A stretch of 44,702 nucleotides of DNA from Clostridiales bacterium (GTDB lineage: Bacteria; Bacillota; Clostridia; Oscillospirales; Oscillospiraceae), in NCBI GenBank assembly GCA_022764045.1, contig JALERU010000045.1, positions 1-44,702 on the forward strand, in the 5' to 3' direction. A program made the position numbers and the translations under genes. Shown piece after piece: positions 24,067 to 31,134 of this stretch. Each line of letters begins with the position of its first letter. The first letter of the stretch is position 1. The notes beneath the pieces are model-generated. The model made no database searches, had not been told where the DNA came from, and was given only the letters and a program-made list of their open reading frames with translations.

Positions 24067-24789
24067 ATGTTAGGCCGCAAAATCATAATTCCCCTTCTGG
24101 GGCTGCTGGTGATCGTCGGGGCGCTGATCTGGCTGGGACACCGGGCAGAGGCCCAGACCACTCCCACAGACCCCGCCCAAGCCACCGTTCCCACCGGCGC
24201 CCCCCAGAAAACCACGGACCCCGACGACTGGCGGCTGACCCTGGTGAACCCCTGGCACCCCCTGCCCGAGGGTTACGAGCCGGAGCTGACCCAGATCGAA
24301 AACGGCCACCAGGTGGACGCCCGCTGTGCCGCCGCCCTGGAAAACATGCTGGCCGGCTGCCGGGCCGCCGGGCTCTCCCCCCTGATCTGCTCGGCCTACC
24401 GCACCCAGGAGAAACAGACCAGCTTGTATCAAAACCTGGTCAGCAAGCTCATCGCCCGAGGCTACTCCCAGGAGGACGCCCAGGCCAAGGCGGGCATTGA
24501 GGTAGCGATCCCCGGCACCAGCGAGCACCAGCTGGGCCTGGCGGTGGACATTGTAGACCTGAATCACCAGGTGCTGGACCACACCCAGGAGGACACCGCC
24601 GTGCAGCAATGGCTCATGGCCCACTGCTGGGAGTATGGATTTATCCTGCGCTACCCCTCGGACAAAAGCGAGATCACCGGGATCATCTACGAGCCCTGGC
24701 ATTACCGCTACGTGGGGGAGGACTATGCCCTGGCCCTTCGGGACGCCGGCCTCTGCCTGGAGGAATTTTTACAGACGGGCAGCGTGTAA
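24067..24789 (+). CDS. D-alanyl-D-alanine carboxypeptidase, VanY/M15B family
   Basis: A 240-residue extracytoplasmic zinc peptidase. An N-terminal membrane segment (IIPLLGLLVIVGALIWLG) is followed by a Pro/Thr-rich linker and the M15 domain with the zinc motifs SEHQLGLAVDI (about 155-165) and EPWHYRYVG near 212. It trims the terminal D-Ala from peptidoglycan stem peptides, changing cross-linking and, in VanY, glycopeptide targets. It follows the two-component operon by 56 bases and may belong to its output, but no vanHAX genes are present, so a resistance role is not implied. Confidence 0.92.
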   Translation: MLGRKIIIPLLGLLVIVGALIWLGHRAEAQTTPTDPAQATVPTGAPQKTTDPDDWRLTLVNPWHPLPEGYEPELTQIENGHQVDARCAAALENMLAGCRAAGLSPLICSAYRTQEKQTSLYQNLVSKLIARGYSQEDAQAKAGIEVAIPGTSEHQLGLAVDIVDLNHQVLDHTQEDTAVQQWLMAHCWEYGFILRYPSDKSEITGIIYEPWHYRYVGEDYALALRDAGLCLEEFLQTGSV

Positions 24790-24801
24790 GCAAGACAGCG
24801 C

Positions 24802-24846
24802 AAACCCGTGCCGCGTGAACGACACACGCGGCACGGGTTTTGTTCT
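24802..24846 (+). terminator. Intrinsic terminator, convergent
   Basis: AAACCCGTGCCGCGTG / CACGCGGCACGGGTTT perfect 16-bp stem with a T run; lies between the converging VanY-type and FtsW-like genes. Confidence 0.9.
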
Positions 24847-24851
24847 GCGGT

Positions 24852-26156
24852 TTATTCGGTTTCCGGGATTCTCAGAGGCGCGGGGTCTGCCGTGGGGAGC
24901 TGTTCCTGCCGAAGGGCCGACAGGGCGAAGCCCAAAAGGGCCAGGTCCACAGCGGCGCCAGTGCTGGTGAAGAAGAGAGGAATCCCGGCGCCCCAGAGCG
25001 GAAAGCCCAGGCTGCTCAGGCCCAGAACCAGACGGAAGAGCAGGGACACCGTGACGCTCAGGACGGTGATTTTTCCCAAACTGTTCCTTTGCCGGAGACC
25101 TCGGACCAGCATCCAGGTCAGCGCCCCGCCCATGGCCAGCACAATGGCCAGCACGGGGAGCCAGCCCAGCTTTTGGAGGATCGTGGTCAGGAAGTAGGTA
25201 TCGGCCCCCTGGACCACGGGCAAATTGTATTCCCCTTCCCCGATCCACTGCGCCCCTTCCAAGGCCTGCTGAAGGACGAGGCCAGTATAGCCCGCGCCCA
25301 TCGGGTCTTGCCCAGGATGCAGGGCCACGGACAGGCGGGTGGCAATGTAGTCATTCTGAAGGGCCAAAAAGCCTGCGGCAAGCAGGGCCAGAAGAACTCC
25401 CAAGGCCACAGCGCGAGTGGTCCGTTTCCCCAGGCTAAACCAGTCCTGACCGGCCAGCACCCAAAGCAGGACGAGACCCACAAGCCACACAAAGGGCGCT
25501 ACCAAAAGTTGATGACATGCCACAGACAGCAGCGACACAGCGGCCAGCCCCAGCAGGGGGAGGCACACCCCTTTCCAGCCCTGCCCCCGGCAGGAATAGA
25601 GACAGAGGCCAAAGGCCAGGGGGACACACATCATCAGGCATTGCATCCCCGCCACAGGGTAGGAAAAGCTGCCGCTCCAAAAGGCCCGGTGCAGTGCAAA
25701 GAACAACAGCCCCAGGCACAGCACTCCCAAAAAGATCCCCTTCCCGTGGCGGCCCAGCCAGCTAACATCCAGCAGATAGGCCCCCAGCAGGGCGGCCACG
25801 CCCAGGCAGAGGGCGGTGATGGACCACACTGGGGCACTCCCGCCGTTGGCCCAGCCGGCGGTGAGCCAGATCCGCAGCACCACCCCGGTGGCGGCCAGCA
25901 GCAAGCTCAGGGTCAGCAGCCCCCACTGGGGCTTGGGCCGGTGGACGGCATCCAGAGACTGTCCCACCAGCACAGGGTCCCCCATCTGGCGGATGGCCTC
26001 AGCCTGAGCCGCCTCCTCGGTCATGCCCCGGGCCAGGTAACCGTCCCGCTCATCCAGCAGGTGAGTCCGCAGCTCAGACAGCAGGCGGGGCCGGGCCCGC
26101 TTCCAGCGGATCTGCTCCCCGGCCAGGGTGAGGTATTGCTCGAAACGGTTAGGCAT
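24852..26156 (-). CDS. HAAS-domain FtsW/RodA/SpoVE-like membrane protein
   Basis: A 434-residue protein. Residues 1-75 form a HAAS/permease-prefix type helical domain (RPRLLSELRTHLLDERDGYLARGMTEEAAQAEAIRQMGDP), followed by about ten membrane helices of the SEDS type with DPMGAGYTGLVLQQALEGAQWIGEG and LPVVQGADTYFLTTILQKLGWLP near 290-330. SEDS proteins are peptidoglycan glycosyltransferases, but this divergent PadR-linked subfamily is not proven to be one. The start at 26156 follows GGAAGGAGGGGAGAGCT and overlaps the padR-like gene by eight bases. Confidence 0.85.
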   Translation of the reverse strand: MPNRFEQYLTLAGEQIRWKRARPRLLSELRTHLLDERDGYLARGMTEEAAQAEAIRQMGDPVLVGQSLDAVHRPKPQWGLLTLSLLLAATGVVLRIWLTAGWANGGSAPVWSITALCLGVAALLGAYLLDVSWLGRHGKGIFLGVLCLGLLFFALHRAFWSGSFSYPVAGMQCLMMCVPLAFGLCLYSCRGQGWKGVCLPLLGLAAVSLLSVACHQLLVAPFVWLVGLVLLWVLAGQDWFSLGKRTTRAVALGVLLALLAAGFLALQNDYIATRLSVALHPGQDPMGAGYTGLVLQQALEGAQWIGEGEYNLPVVQGADTYFLTTILQKLGWLPVLAIVLAMGGALTWMLVRGLRQRNSLGKITVLSVTVSLLFRLVLGLSSLGFPLWGAGIPLFFTSTGAAVDLALLGFALSALRQEQLPTADPAPLRIPETE

Positions 26157-26490
26157 AGCTCTCCCCTCCTTCCAGCACCTGGAGCATGGCCTTGGCATAG
26201 GCCCGCCATGCCTCCTCCTTCTCCGCCAGCTGACGGCGGCCCTGGTCGGTCAGATGATAATACCGCCGGGGACGGCCACCGGTGGTCTCCTCCTCCCAGG
26301 ACTGAATGCTCCCCTTCTGCTCCAACGTGTGAAGCAGGGGATAAAGGGTGCCGGATTTCAGCTCAAAGGTCTTGTCCGAGCGGCGGCGGAGTTCCTCCAC
26401 CATCTGATAGCCGTACTTGTCGCCGTCCTCCAGCAGCTTCAGGACCAGCAGAGAGGTGCTGCCGGTGAGCAGACTTTTGTCGATTGACAT
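26149..26490 (-). CDS. PadR-family transcriptional regulator
   Basis: A 113-residue winged-helix repressor: LLVLKLLEDGDKYGYQMVEELRRRSD, FELKSGTLYPLLHTLEQKGSIQSWEEE and GGRPRRYYHLTDQGRRQL are the PadR signature, with a C-terminal dimer helix. It is the first gene of a two-gene operon with the HAAS-FtsW-like protein, an arrangement common in Clostridia, where PadR controls its own operon in response to cell-wall or antimicrobial stress. A promoter covered by a palindrome lies just upstream. Confidence 0.93.
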   Translation of the reverse strand: MSIDKSLLTGSTSLLVLKLLEDGDKYGYQMVEELRRRSDKTFELKSGTLYPLLHTLEQKGSIQSWEEETTGGRPRRYYHLTDQGRRQLAEKEEAWRAYAKAMLQVLEGGESYA

Positions 26491-26510
26491 GATCTTGGCC
26501 TCCTTTCTAT

Positions 26511-26552
26511 GTAGATTATCTATATAATATATCGGATATCTACTTATGTCAA
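26511..26552 (-). promoter_or_regulatory. padR promoter overlapped by an inverted repeat
   Basis: On the minus strand TTGACA (26547-26552), 17 bases, TATTAT (26524-26529). GTAGAT (26511-26516) and ATCTAC (26538-26543) form inverted arms across the -10 region, placed where a bound PadR dimer would block polymerase. Autoregulation is inferred. Confidence 0.8.
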
Positions 26553-26586
26553 GAAGAGTTTTGATCGAAAGCGGGCCCGGCTATGA

Positions 26587-26897
26587 CCCACGCCGCAGAA
26601 TCCCCAACGCTCGCCCTCATCCGACCCGGCTTCGCCGGCCCACCTTCAGAGCGAAGGAAGAATTGATTTGATCTCCAACTGTCCCCCGGACAGTTGGACC
26701 CCCAGGGGAAGGCGATTGACAAACCCTTTAGGATAGCTTTTTTTCGGAAACGTTAGCCGTTATATTAGGGCACTACCGCCAAGGCCTCTCCCAACGCCCT
26801 CACTGGCTTCCCCTCGGGGGGAAGCTGTCACCGAAGGTGACTGATGAGGGGGCGATCTGGAATATCGGCGGGTAGAAGGTAACCGTTGCCACCTTTT
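26587..26897 (+). repeat. Palindromic dispersed repeat A, copy 3
   Basis: Same ends as the copies at 5.75-6.26 kb: CCCACGCCGCAGAATCCCC..GCCCTCATCCGACCCGGC on the left and GGCTTCCCCTCGGGGGGAAGC..GACTGATGAGGGGGCGA then GCGGGTAGAAGGTAACCG on the right. It has an extra stretch of about 50 bases at 26646-26702 that contains its own hairpin (AACTGTCC-CCC-GGACAGTT). Confidence 0.7.
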
Positions 26898-26924
26898 GCC
26901 TTGGCAGGTTTCCACCCCCCTCCC

Positions 26925-26953
26925 TTGACTTTTCCCCGCCAAGTCTTTACAAT
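26925..26953 (+). promoter_or_regulatory. Sigma-A promoter of the cysteine desulfurase gene
   Basis: TTGACT (26925-26930), 17 bases, TACAAT (26948-26953), 37 bases before the start codon. Confidence 0.85.
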
Positions 26954-26990
26954 GAAAACCGATTTTGCACGGAAAAGAGGAGATTTCTCC

Positions 26991-28133
26991 ATGAATACCA
27001 TCTATTTCGACCACGCCGCCACCACCCGGGTGCTGCCGGAAGCCGCCCAGGCGGCGGTGGAGGTGATGACGGAAAGCTACGGCAACCCCTCTTCCCTGTA
27101 CCACCTGGGAACCCAGGCCGCCAAGCGGGTGGCCCAGGATCGGGCTCTGGTGGCCCAGGCCCTGGGGTGCAAGGCCGACGAGGTCTATTTCACCTCCTGC
27201 GGCACCGAGGGGGACAACTGGGCCATCTCCTTGGCCGTCCACTTGGGGCGGCACAAGGGCAAGCACATCATCACCACCGCCGTGGAGCACGCAGCGGTGC
27301 TGGAGCCTTGCAAGGCCCTGGAGCTTCAGGGCTATGAGGTCACCTACCTCCACCCCGACGCCACGGGGCACATCCCCATCGAAGCCCTGGAGGAGGCCCT
27401 GCGGCCGGACACGGTGCTGGTGTCCATGATGCTGGTGAACAACGAGACGGGCATCCTCCAGCCGGTGGCCGAGGCCGCCCGGCTGCTGAAACGGAAAAAA
27501 TCCGCCGCCCTGCTCCACACCGACGCGGTCCAGGGGTTCCTAAAAGTCCCCTTCACCCCCAAGGGGTTGGGGGTGGACCTGCTTACCATCAGCGGCCATA
27601 AGATCGGGGCCATGAAGGGCTCCGGGGCCCTGTATATCCGCAGCGGCCTGCGGGCACTCCCCCTGCTGCGGGGGGGCGGCCAGGAAAAGGGGCTCCGCTC
27701 GGGCACAGAGGCCACCCCTCAGATCGCCGCCCTGGCCGCCGCCGCCCAGTTGGGCCGCCAGGGGCTGGAGGAGCACATTGCCTACCTCACCAGCCTGAAA
27801 GCCTACGCCCTGGAGACCTTCCAGCGTGTCGTCCCCGCCCTCACCGTGGTCTCCGCCGGGGAAGCCCCCCATATCTGCGCCATCTCCCTACCCGGCTATC
27901 CCAGCCAGGTGGTGGTACGGTATCTCAGTGACAAGGGCTTCTGCCTGTCCTCGGGCTCGGCCTGCCACCGGGGGAAGGCCAGCCATGTCTACGCCGCCAT
28001 GAACCTCTCCAAGGCTGTGCGGGACGGCATGCTGCGGGTCTCCTTCGGCCCCTCCAACACCAGGGAGGAGGTGGACCGGCTGGCCCAGGCCCTGCTGGCC
28101 GCCACCCAGGAGCTGGTGTCTGTGGGACACTGA
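26991..28133 (+). CDS. Cysteine desulfurase, NifS/IscS-like class
   Basis: A 380-residue PLP enzyme that takes sulfur from cysteine as a persulfide for Fe-S clusters or tRNA thiolation. Seen: the N-terminal IYFDHAATTRVLPEA, the PLP-binding His/Lys pair with Lys204 in ISGHKIGAMKG, and active-site Cys325 in CLSSGSACHRGKASH on a long flexible loop. The start at 26991 follows GAGGAGATTTCTCC; upstream in-frame codons lack a ribosome site. It is monocistronic, without an iscU or tRNA-thiolase neighbour, so the sulfur acceptor is unknown. Confidence 0.92.
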   Translation: MNTIYFDHAATTRVLPEAAQAAVEVMTESYGNPSSLYHLGTQAAKRVAQDRALVAQALGCKADEVYFTSCGTEGDNWAISLAVHLGRHKGKHIITTAVEHAAVLEPCKALELQGYEVTYLHPDATGHIPIEALEEALRPDTVLVSMMLVNNETGILQPVAEAARLLKRKKSAALLHTDAVQGFLKVPFTPKGLGVDLLTISGHKIGAMKGSGALYIRSGLRALPLLRGGGQEKGLRSGTEATPQIAALAAAAQLGRQGLEEHIAYLTSLKAYALETFQRVVPALTVVSAGEAPHICAISLPGYPSQVVVRYLSDKGFCLSSGSACHRGKASHVYAAMNLSKAVRDGMLRVSFGPSNTREEVDRLAQALLAATQELVSVGH

Positions 28134-28148
28134 ACCAATCAAATTTCA

Positions 28149-28173
28149 GCCGCCCGTGGATCGGGCGGCTTTT
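28149..28173 (+). terminator. Intrinsic terminator of the cysteine desulfurase gene
   Basis: GCCGCCCG-TGGAT-CGGGCGGC followed by TTTT. Confidence 0.85.
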
Positions 28174-28273
28174 CTCTACTTTTTTATAATGATTTCCTTA
28201 TTTTCCCTCTTGTGTTATCCTAAAACTATGCAAGAACATCATTTTCTCACCCCCATCCAAAGGAGGTTTTGTG

Positions 28274-29179
28274 ATGAAACAGACATTGGCCCTGCTCCTT
28301 TCCCTGGTGTTGCTGGGTTCCCTGCTCTGCGCCTGCGGCCAGGAGGAGGAAACGACCTGGGACCCGATCTGGACAGAGAACTTTTTCCTGGCCGCCGAAA
28401 GCCAAGGTGCCGTGAGCGAGAACGCCAAGGACCTGCGGGAGAACGTCAATGCCACCGCGGAATTTCCGGATCTGACCCTGACGGTAGGCCAAACCCTCAG
28501 CGACAGCCGCCTGCTCTACATTCCCTTAGAGATTACCTTTCCCAAGGACGTGGACCTCTCCCAGTTCCTTTCTGAAACACGCGGCCAGCCCAGTGACTAC
28601 CCCATGCCGGAGGAAATCTCTCTGGTCCTGGCCACGCCCGAGGAGCTCGTGCAAACGCCGAACCTCTCAATGAATCCCTTCGGCAGGCCCTCCATTTCCG
28701 TCATAGAGGCTGACCTGCAAAAAAATTCCGTGACCTATTTCGTCTCCTATGAGAATGACACCACCTCCCTCTCCAACCGGGACGTCACCCTGATCCTCAC
28801 CAATCTCTCCGTGACCAGGGACGACAAGGAAACCCCACTGGCCCAAGGGGATTACCAGGTCTCCTGGACCACCGGCAGCCACGACCTGTTGAAGGAATTT
28901 CCCATCCGGAACGCGGCGGGAGAGGACGTGGGCCATTTGGCCCTCTCTCCCCTGGGGCTGTGGGTGGAGCTGCGTCAGACCACCTGCACAGACGCCCAAG
29001 AATTGTCCCATTCCACCACCCTTCTCCAAGCCGACGGCACCCAAGTGCCTCTGTCGGGCGACTGCGGCAGCGGCATGAAGTCAGATGGAACCATGGAGAT
29101 CCACTGGACTTTCGCCTTGCTGCTGGACCTGGATTCCATCGACAAGGTCTTGGTGGGAGAGTATGAGGTCAACCTTTGA
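28274..29179 (+). CDS. Lipoprotein of unknown function (paralogue 2)
   Basis: A 301-residue predicted lipoprotein with signal peptide MKQTLALLLSLVLLGSLLCAC (lipobox LCAC). The mature part repeats the pattern of the lipoprotein at 20111: SRLLYIPLEITFPKDVDLS, a middle PLAQGDYQVSW strand and VGHLALSPLGLWVELR, suggesting two Ig-like beta domains. It ends LDSIDKVLVGEYEVNL. ATG at 28274 is preferred over the adjacent GTG because AGGAGG then sits seven bases away. No function can be assigned. Confidence 0.82.
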   Translation: MKQTLALLLSLVLLGSLLCACGQEEETTWDPIWTENFFLAAESQGAVSENAKDLRENVNATAEFPDLTLTVGQTLSDSRLLYIPLEITFPKDVDLSQFLSETRGQPSDYPMPEEISLVLATPEELVQTPNLSMNPFGRPSISVIEADLQKNSVTYFVSYENDTTSLSNRDVTLILTNLSVTRDDKETPLAQGDYQVSWTTGSHDLLKEFPIRNAAGEDVGHLALSPLGLWVELRQTTCTDAQELSHSTTLLQADGTQVPLSGDCGSGMKSDGTMEIHWTFALLLDLDSIDKVLVGEYEVNL

Positions 29180-29183
29180 CGCC

Positions 29184-29397
29184 AAAACACCGCCACCCTA
29201 TAGAGAACGGGGCGGAGCCCATCCCCCTGACCCAAGGGGATTACGCCATCCCCTGGTTCACGGGCAGCCGTGAAGACTCTGTGGACAAAACCATTTTGGC
29301 CGACGACGGCGAGGAAGTGGGCACGTTGTCTCTCTCCCCTCTGGACCCCGCCGCTGTGGGCGCCATGGAGATCGACGGCCACCGGGTGGAATTTTGA
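29184..29397 (+). pseudogene. Degenerate fragment of a third lipoprotein paralogue
   Basis: The open frame after paralogue 2 reads IPLTQGDYAIPWFTGSREDS, then GEEVGTLSLSPL, then DPAAVGAMEIDGHRVEF. The first part matches the middle of paralogue 2 (PLAQGDYQVSWTTGSHD..GEDVGHLALSPL) and the last part matches the C-terminus of paralogue 1 (LDPSGVGTVQIGP). There is no signal peptide, start codon with ribosome site, or the residues in between, so it looks like a tandem copy reduced by deletion. Confidence 0.65.
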
Positions 29398-29452
29398 CCC
29401 AAACAGGACCTCTCTCATCGGGAAGATCCTGTATTTTTTGTCTAAAAACCGC

Positions 29453-29481
29453 TTGCAATGGCCCTCCGTCTCCTGTACAAT
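29453..29481 (+). promoter_or_regulatory. Sigma-A promoter of the uracil permease gene
   Basis: TTGCAA (29453-29458), 17 bases, TACAAT (29476-29481). The transcript would have a leader of about 115 bases. Confidence 0.8.
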
Positions 29482-29514
29482 AGAAAACTGGAAATTGTGC
29501 GAAGCTTGTCCCCT

Positions 29515-29563
29515 GGTGGCCCTTTTCCACGACGGAGCCCGGCCACTCTGCCGGTCTTTTTTT
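29515..29563 (+). promoter_or_regulatory. Attenuator-like leader with intrinsic terminator before uracil permease
   Basis: A terminator (AGCCCGGC-CACTCT-GCCGGTCT then TTTTTT, 29536-29563) lies between promoter and gene. GTGGCC (29516-29521) can pair with GGCCAC (29541-29546), the latter being part of the terminator stem, giving a mutually exclusive antiterminator; GGTGG/CCAC (29515-29530) is a third hairpin that frees the terminator. No PyrR box or known riboswitch consensus was recognised. Confidence 0.6.
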
Positions 29564-29603
29564 GCGTGTTTCCAGCCAACCACAACACGAGAGGAGAGCG
29601 AAA

Positions 29604-30980
29604 ATGAAAGAGAAGCCAACCGCCCAGAGCGGGCCCATTCGGGACGCACGGACCCTGGGCACCCCCAAGATGCTCATCCTGGGGCTGCAGCACATGTTCG
29701 CCATGTTTGGGGCCACAGTGCTGGTGCCCATTCTGGTGCAGAGCTACGGGCTGCCCCTGAGCACCCAGACCACCCTGTTTTTCGCCGGCTTTGGCACCCT
29801 GTTTTTCCACTTTTGTACCAAGCTGAAGGTCCCCGCCTTTTTGGGGTCTTCCTTTGCCTTCCTGGGGGGCTTTGCCGCCATGGCCAATCTGGATTCCGGC
29901 ATGTACGCCGCCATGGAGCCGGGAGAAAAGCTCCAATACGCCTGCGGCGGTATTATGATCGCGGGGCTGCTGTATGTGGTGCTGGCCGCCATCATCCGGG
30001 TGGTGGGGGTCCACCGGGTCATGCACTTCCTGCCGCCTGTGGTCACAGGGCCCATCATCATCCTCATCGGCCTGAACCTGGCTCCCTCCGCCGTGGCCAA
30101 CGCCTCCACCTGCTGGTGGCTGGCTCTGGTCTCCATGGCGATCATTGTGGTGGCTAACATCTGGGGCAAGGGCATGATAAAAATCATCCCCATCCTCCTG
30201 GGCGTTGTGGGCGGCTACGTGGTGGCCGTGGTCACAGGCCAGGTGGATTTCTCCGGCCTGGCCGGCGCTTCCCTGGTGGGCGGCGAGAATCCTGTGCTGG
30301 GTCTCCAGCCCTTCCTGACCAACTTCTCGGGGAGCGTGGCCAAGTTTGATCTCACCGCCATTCTGGTCATGGCCCCCATTGCCATCGCCTCCATGATGGA
30401 GCACATCGGCGATATGTCCGCCATCTCCGCCACCGTGGGCGAGAACTTCATCGAAGACCCCGGCCTTCACCGGACCCTCATGGGCGACGGCGTCGCCACC
30501 GCCCTGGCGGGCTTCTTCGGCGGCCCCGCCAACACCACCTATGGGGAGAACACCGGCGTGCTGGTCCTCTCCCAGGTCCACGACCCCCGGGTCATCCGGC
30601 TGGCCGCCCTGTATGCCATGCTCCTGTCCTTCTCCCCCGCCTTTGCCTACCTGGTCAACACCATTCCCGCCGCCATCATCGGCGGGGTGAGCTTCATCCT
30701 CTACGGCATGATCTCCGCCATCGGCGTGCGGAACGTGGTGGAAAACCGGGTGGACTTCACCAACAGCCGCAATCTGATCATCGCCGCCGTCATCCTGGTC
30801 TGCGGCCTGGGCTTTACCGACGGCCTGAGCTTCCAGGTGGGCAGCGCCACCATCACCCTCACTGCCCTGGCCGTGGCCGCCATCGCGGGCATCGTCCTCA
30901 ACGCCATTCTGCCGGGGAATGACTTCCACTTCGGCAAGTCGGAAAAGGGCGACGATATGGCTTCCTTGGGAAAGTATTGA
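29604..30980 (+). CDS. uraA: Uracil/xanthine permease (NCS2 family)
   Basis: A 458-residue proton-coupled nucleobase transporter with about 14 membrane segments. Recognised from LGLQHMFAMFGATVLVPIL (start of TM1), PAFLGSSFAFLGG, HFLPPVVTGPIIILIGL, the substrate-site region MAPIAIASMMEHIGDM (Glu and His, about 267-283), GDGVATALAGFFGGPANTTYGENTGV and a C-terminal NAILPGND. The closest subfamily is UraA/PyrP uracil import, giving a salvage route to pyrimidines beside carAB biosynthesis elsewhere in the window. ATG at 29604 follows GAGAGGAGAGCG. Confidence 0.9.
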   Translation: MKEKPTAQSGPIRDARTLGTPKMLILGLQHMFAMFGATVLVPILVQSYGLPLSTQTTLFFAGFGTLFFHFCTKLKVPAFLGSSFAFLGGFAAMANLDSGMYAAMEPGEKLQYACGGIMIAGLLYVVLAAIIRVVGVHRVMHFLPPVVTGPIIILIGLNLAPSAVANASTCWWLALVSMAIIVVANIWGKGMIKIIPILLGVVGGYVVAVVTGQVDFSGLAGASLVGGENPVLGLQPFLTNFSGSVAKFDLTAILVMAPIAIASMMEHIGDMSAISATVGENFIEDPGLHRTLMGDGVATALAGFFGGPANTTYGENTGVLVLSQVHDPRVIRLAALYAMLLSFSPAFAYLVNTIPAAIIGGVSFILYGMISAIGVRNVVENRVDFTNSRNLIIAAVILVCGLGFTDGLSFQVGSATITLTALAVAAIAGIVLNAILPGNDFHFGKSEKGDDMASLGKY

Positions 30981-30997
30981 TCTCTGTTCCTGTGAAG

Positions 30998-31034
30998 CAA
31001 GCTCCTTCCCGGCGGGGGAGGGGCTTGTTTTTTG
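30998..31034 (+). terminator. Terminator of the uracil permease gene
   Basis: CAAGC..CCTTCCC / GGGGGAGG..GCTTG stem followed by TTTTTT, 17 bases after the stop. Confidence 0.8.
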
Positions 31035-31090
31035 CCTGCGCTGTTTCTCCAAACCTCTCATCGGCAAACACGGTCCCCCAAAACGCCAAA

Positions 31091-31116
31091 AGCCCCCCTG
31101 TTTCCAGGGGGGCTTG
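31091..31116. terminator. Hairpin terminator shared with argS
   Basis: AAGCCCCCCTG-TTTC-CAGGGGGGCTT, 11-bp perfect stem just past the argS stop on the minus strand, probably working in both directions. Confidence 0.75.
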
Positions 31117-31134
31117 CTGTTTTGTAGACAGAGC

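Noticed and set aside
21067-24789. Vancomycin resistance cluster (vanRS plus vanY)
   Set aside because: No vanH, vanA/B ligase or vanX is present; a regulator/kinase pair next to a D,D-carboxypeptidase is common in Firmicutes.
24840-26468. 542-codon open frame on the plus strand opposite the PadR and FtsW-like genes
   Set aside because: Antisense of two recognised genes; product is Pro/Gln/His-rich without a domain.
29515-29563. PyrR-binding leader or purine riboswitch before uracil permease
   Set aside because: The alternative hairpins are there, but I could not find the conserved PyrR loop or the purine-riboswitch core, so no class was assigned.
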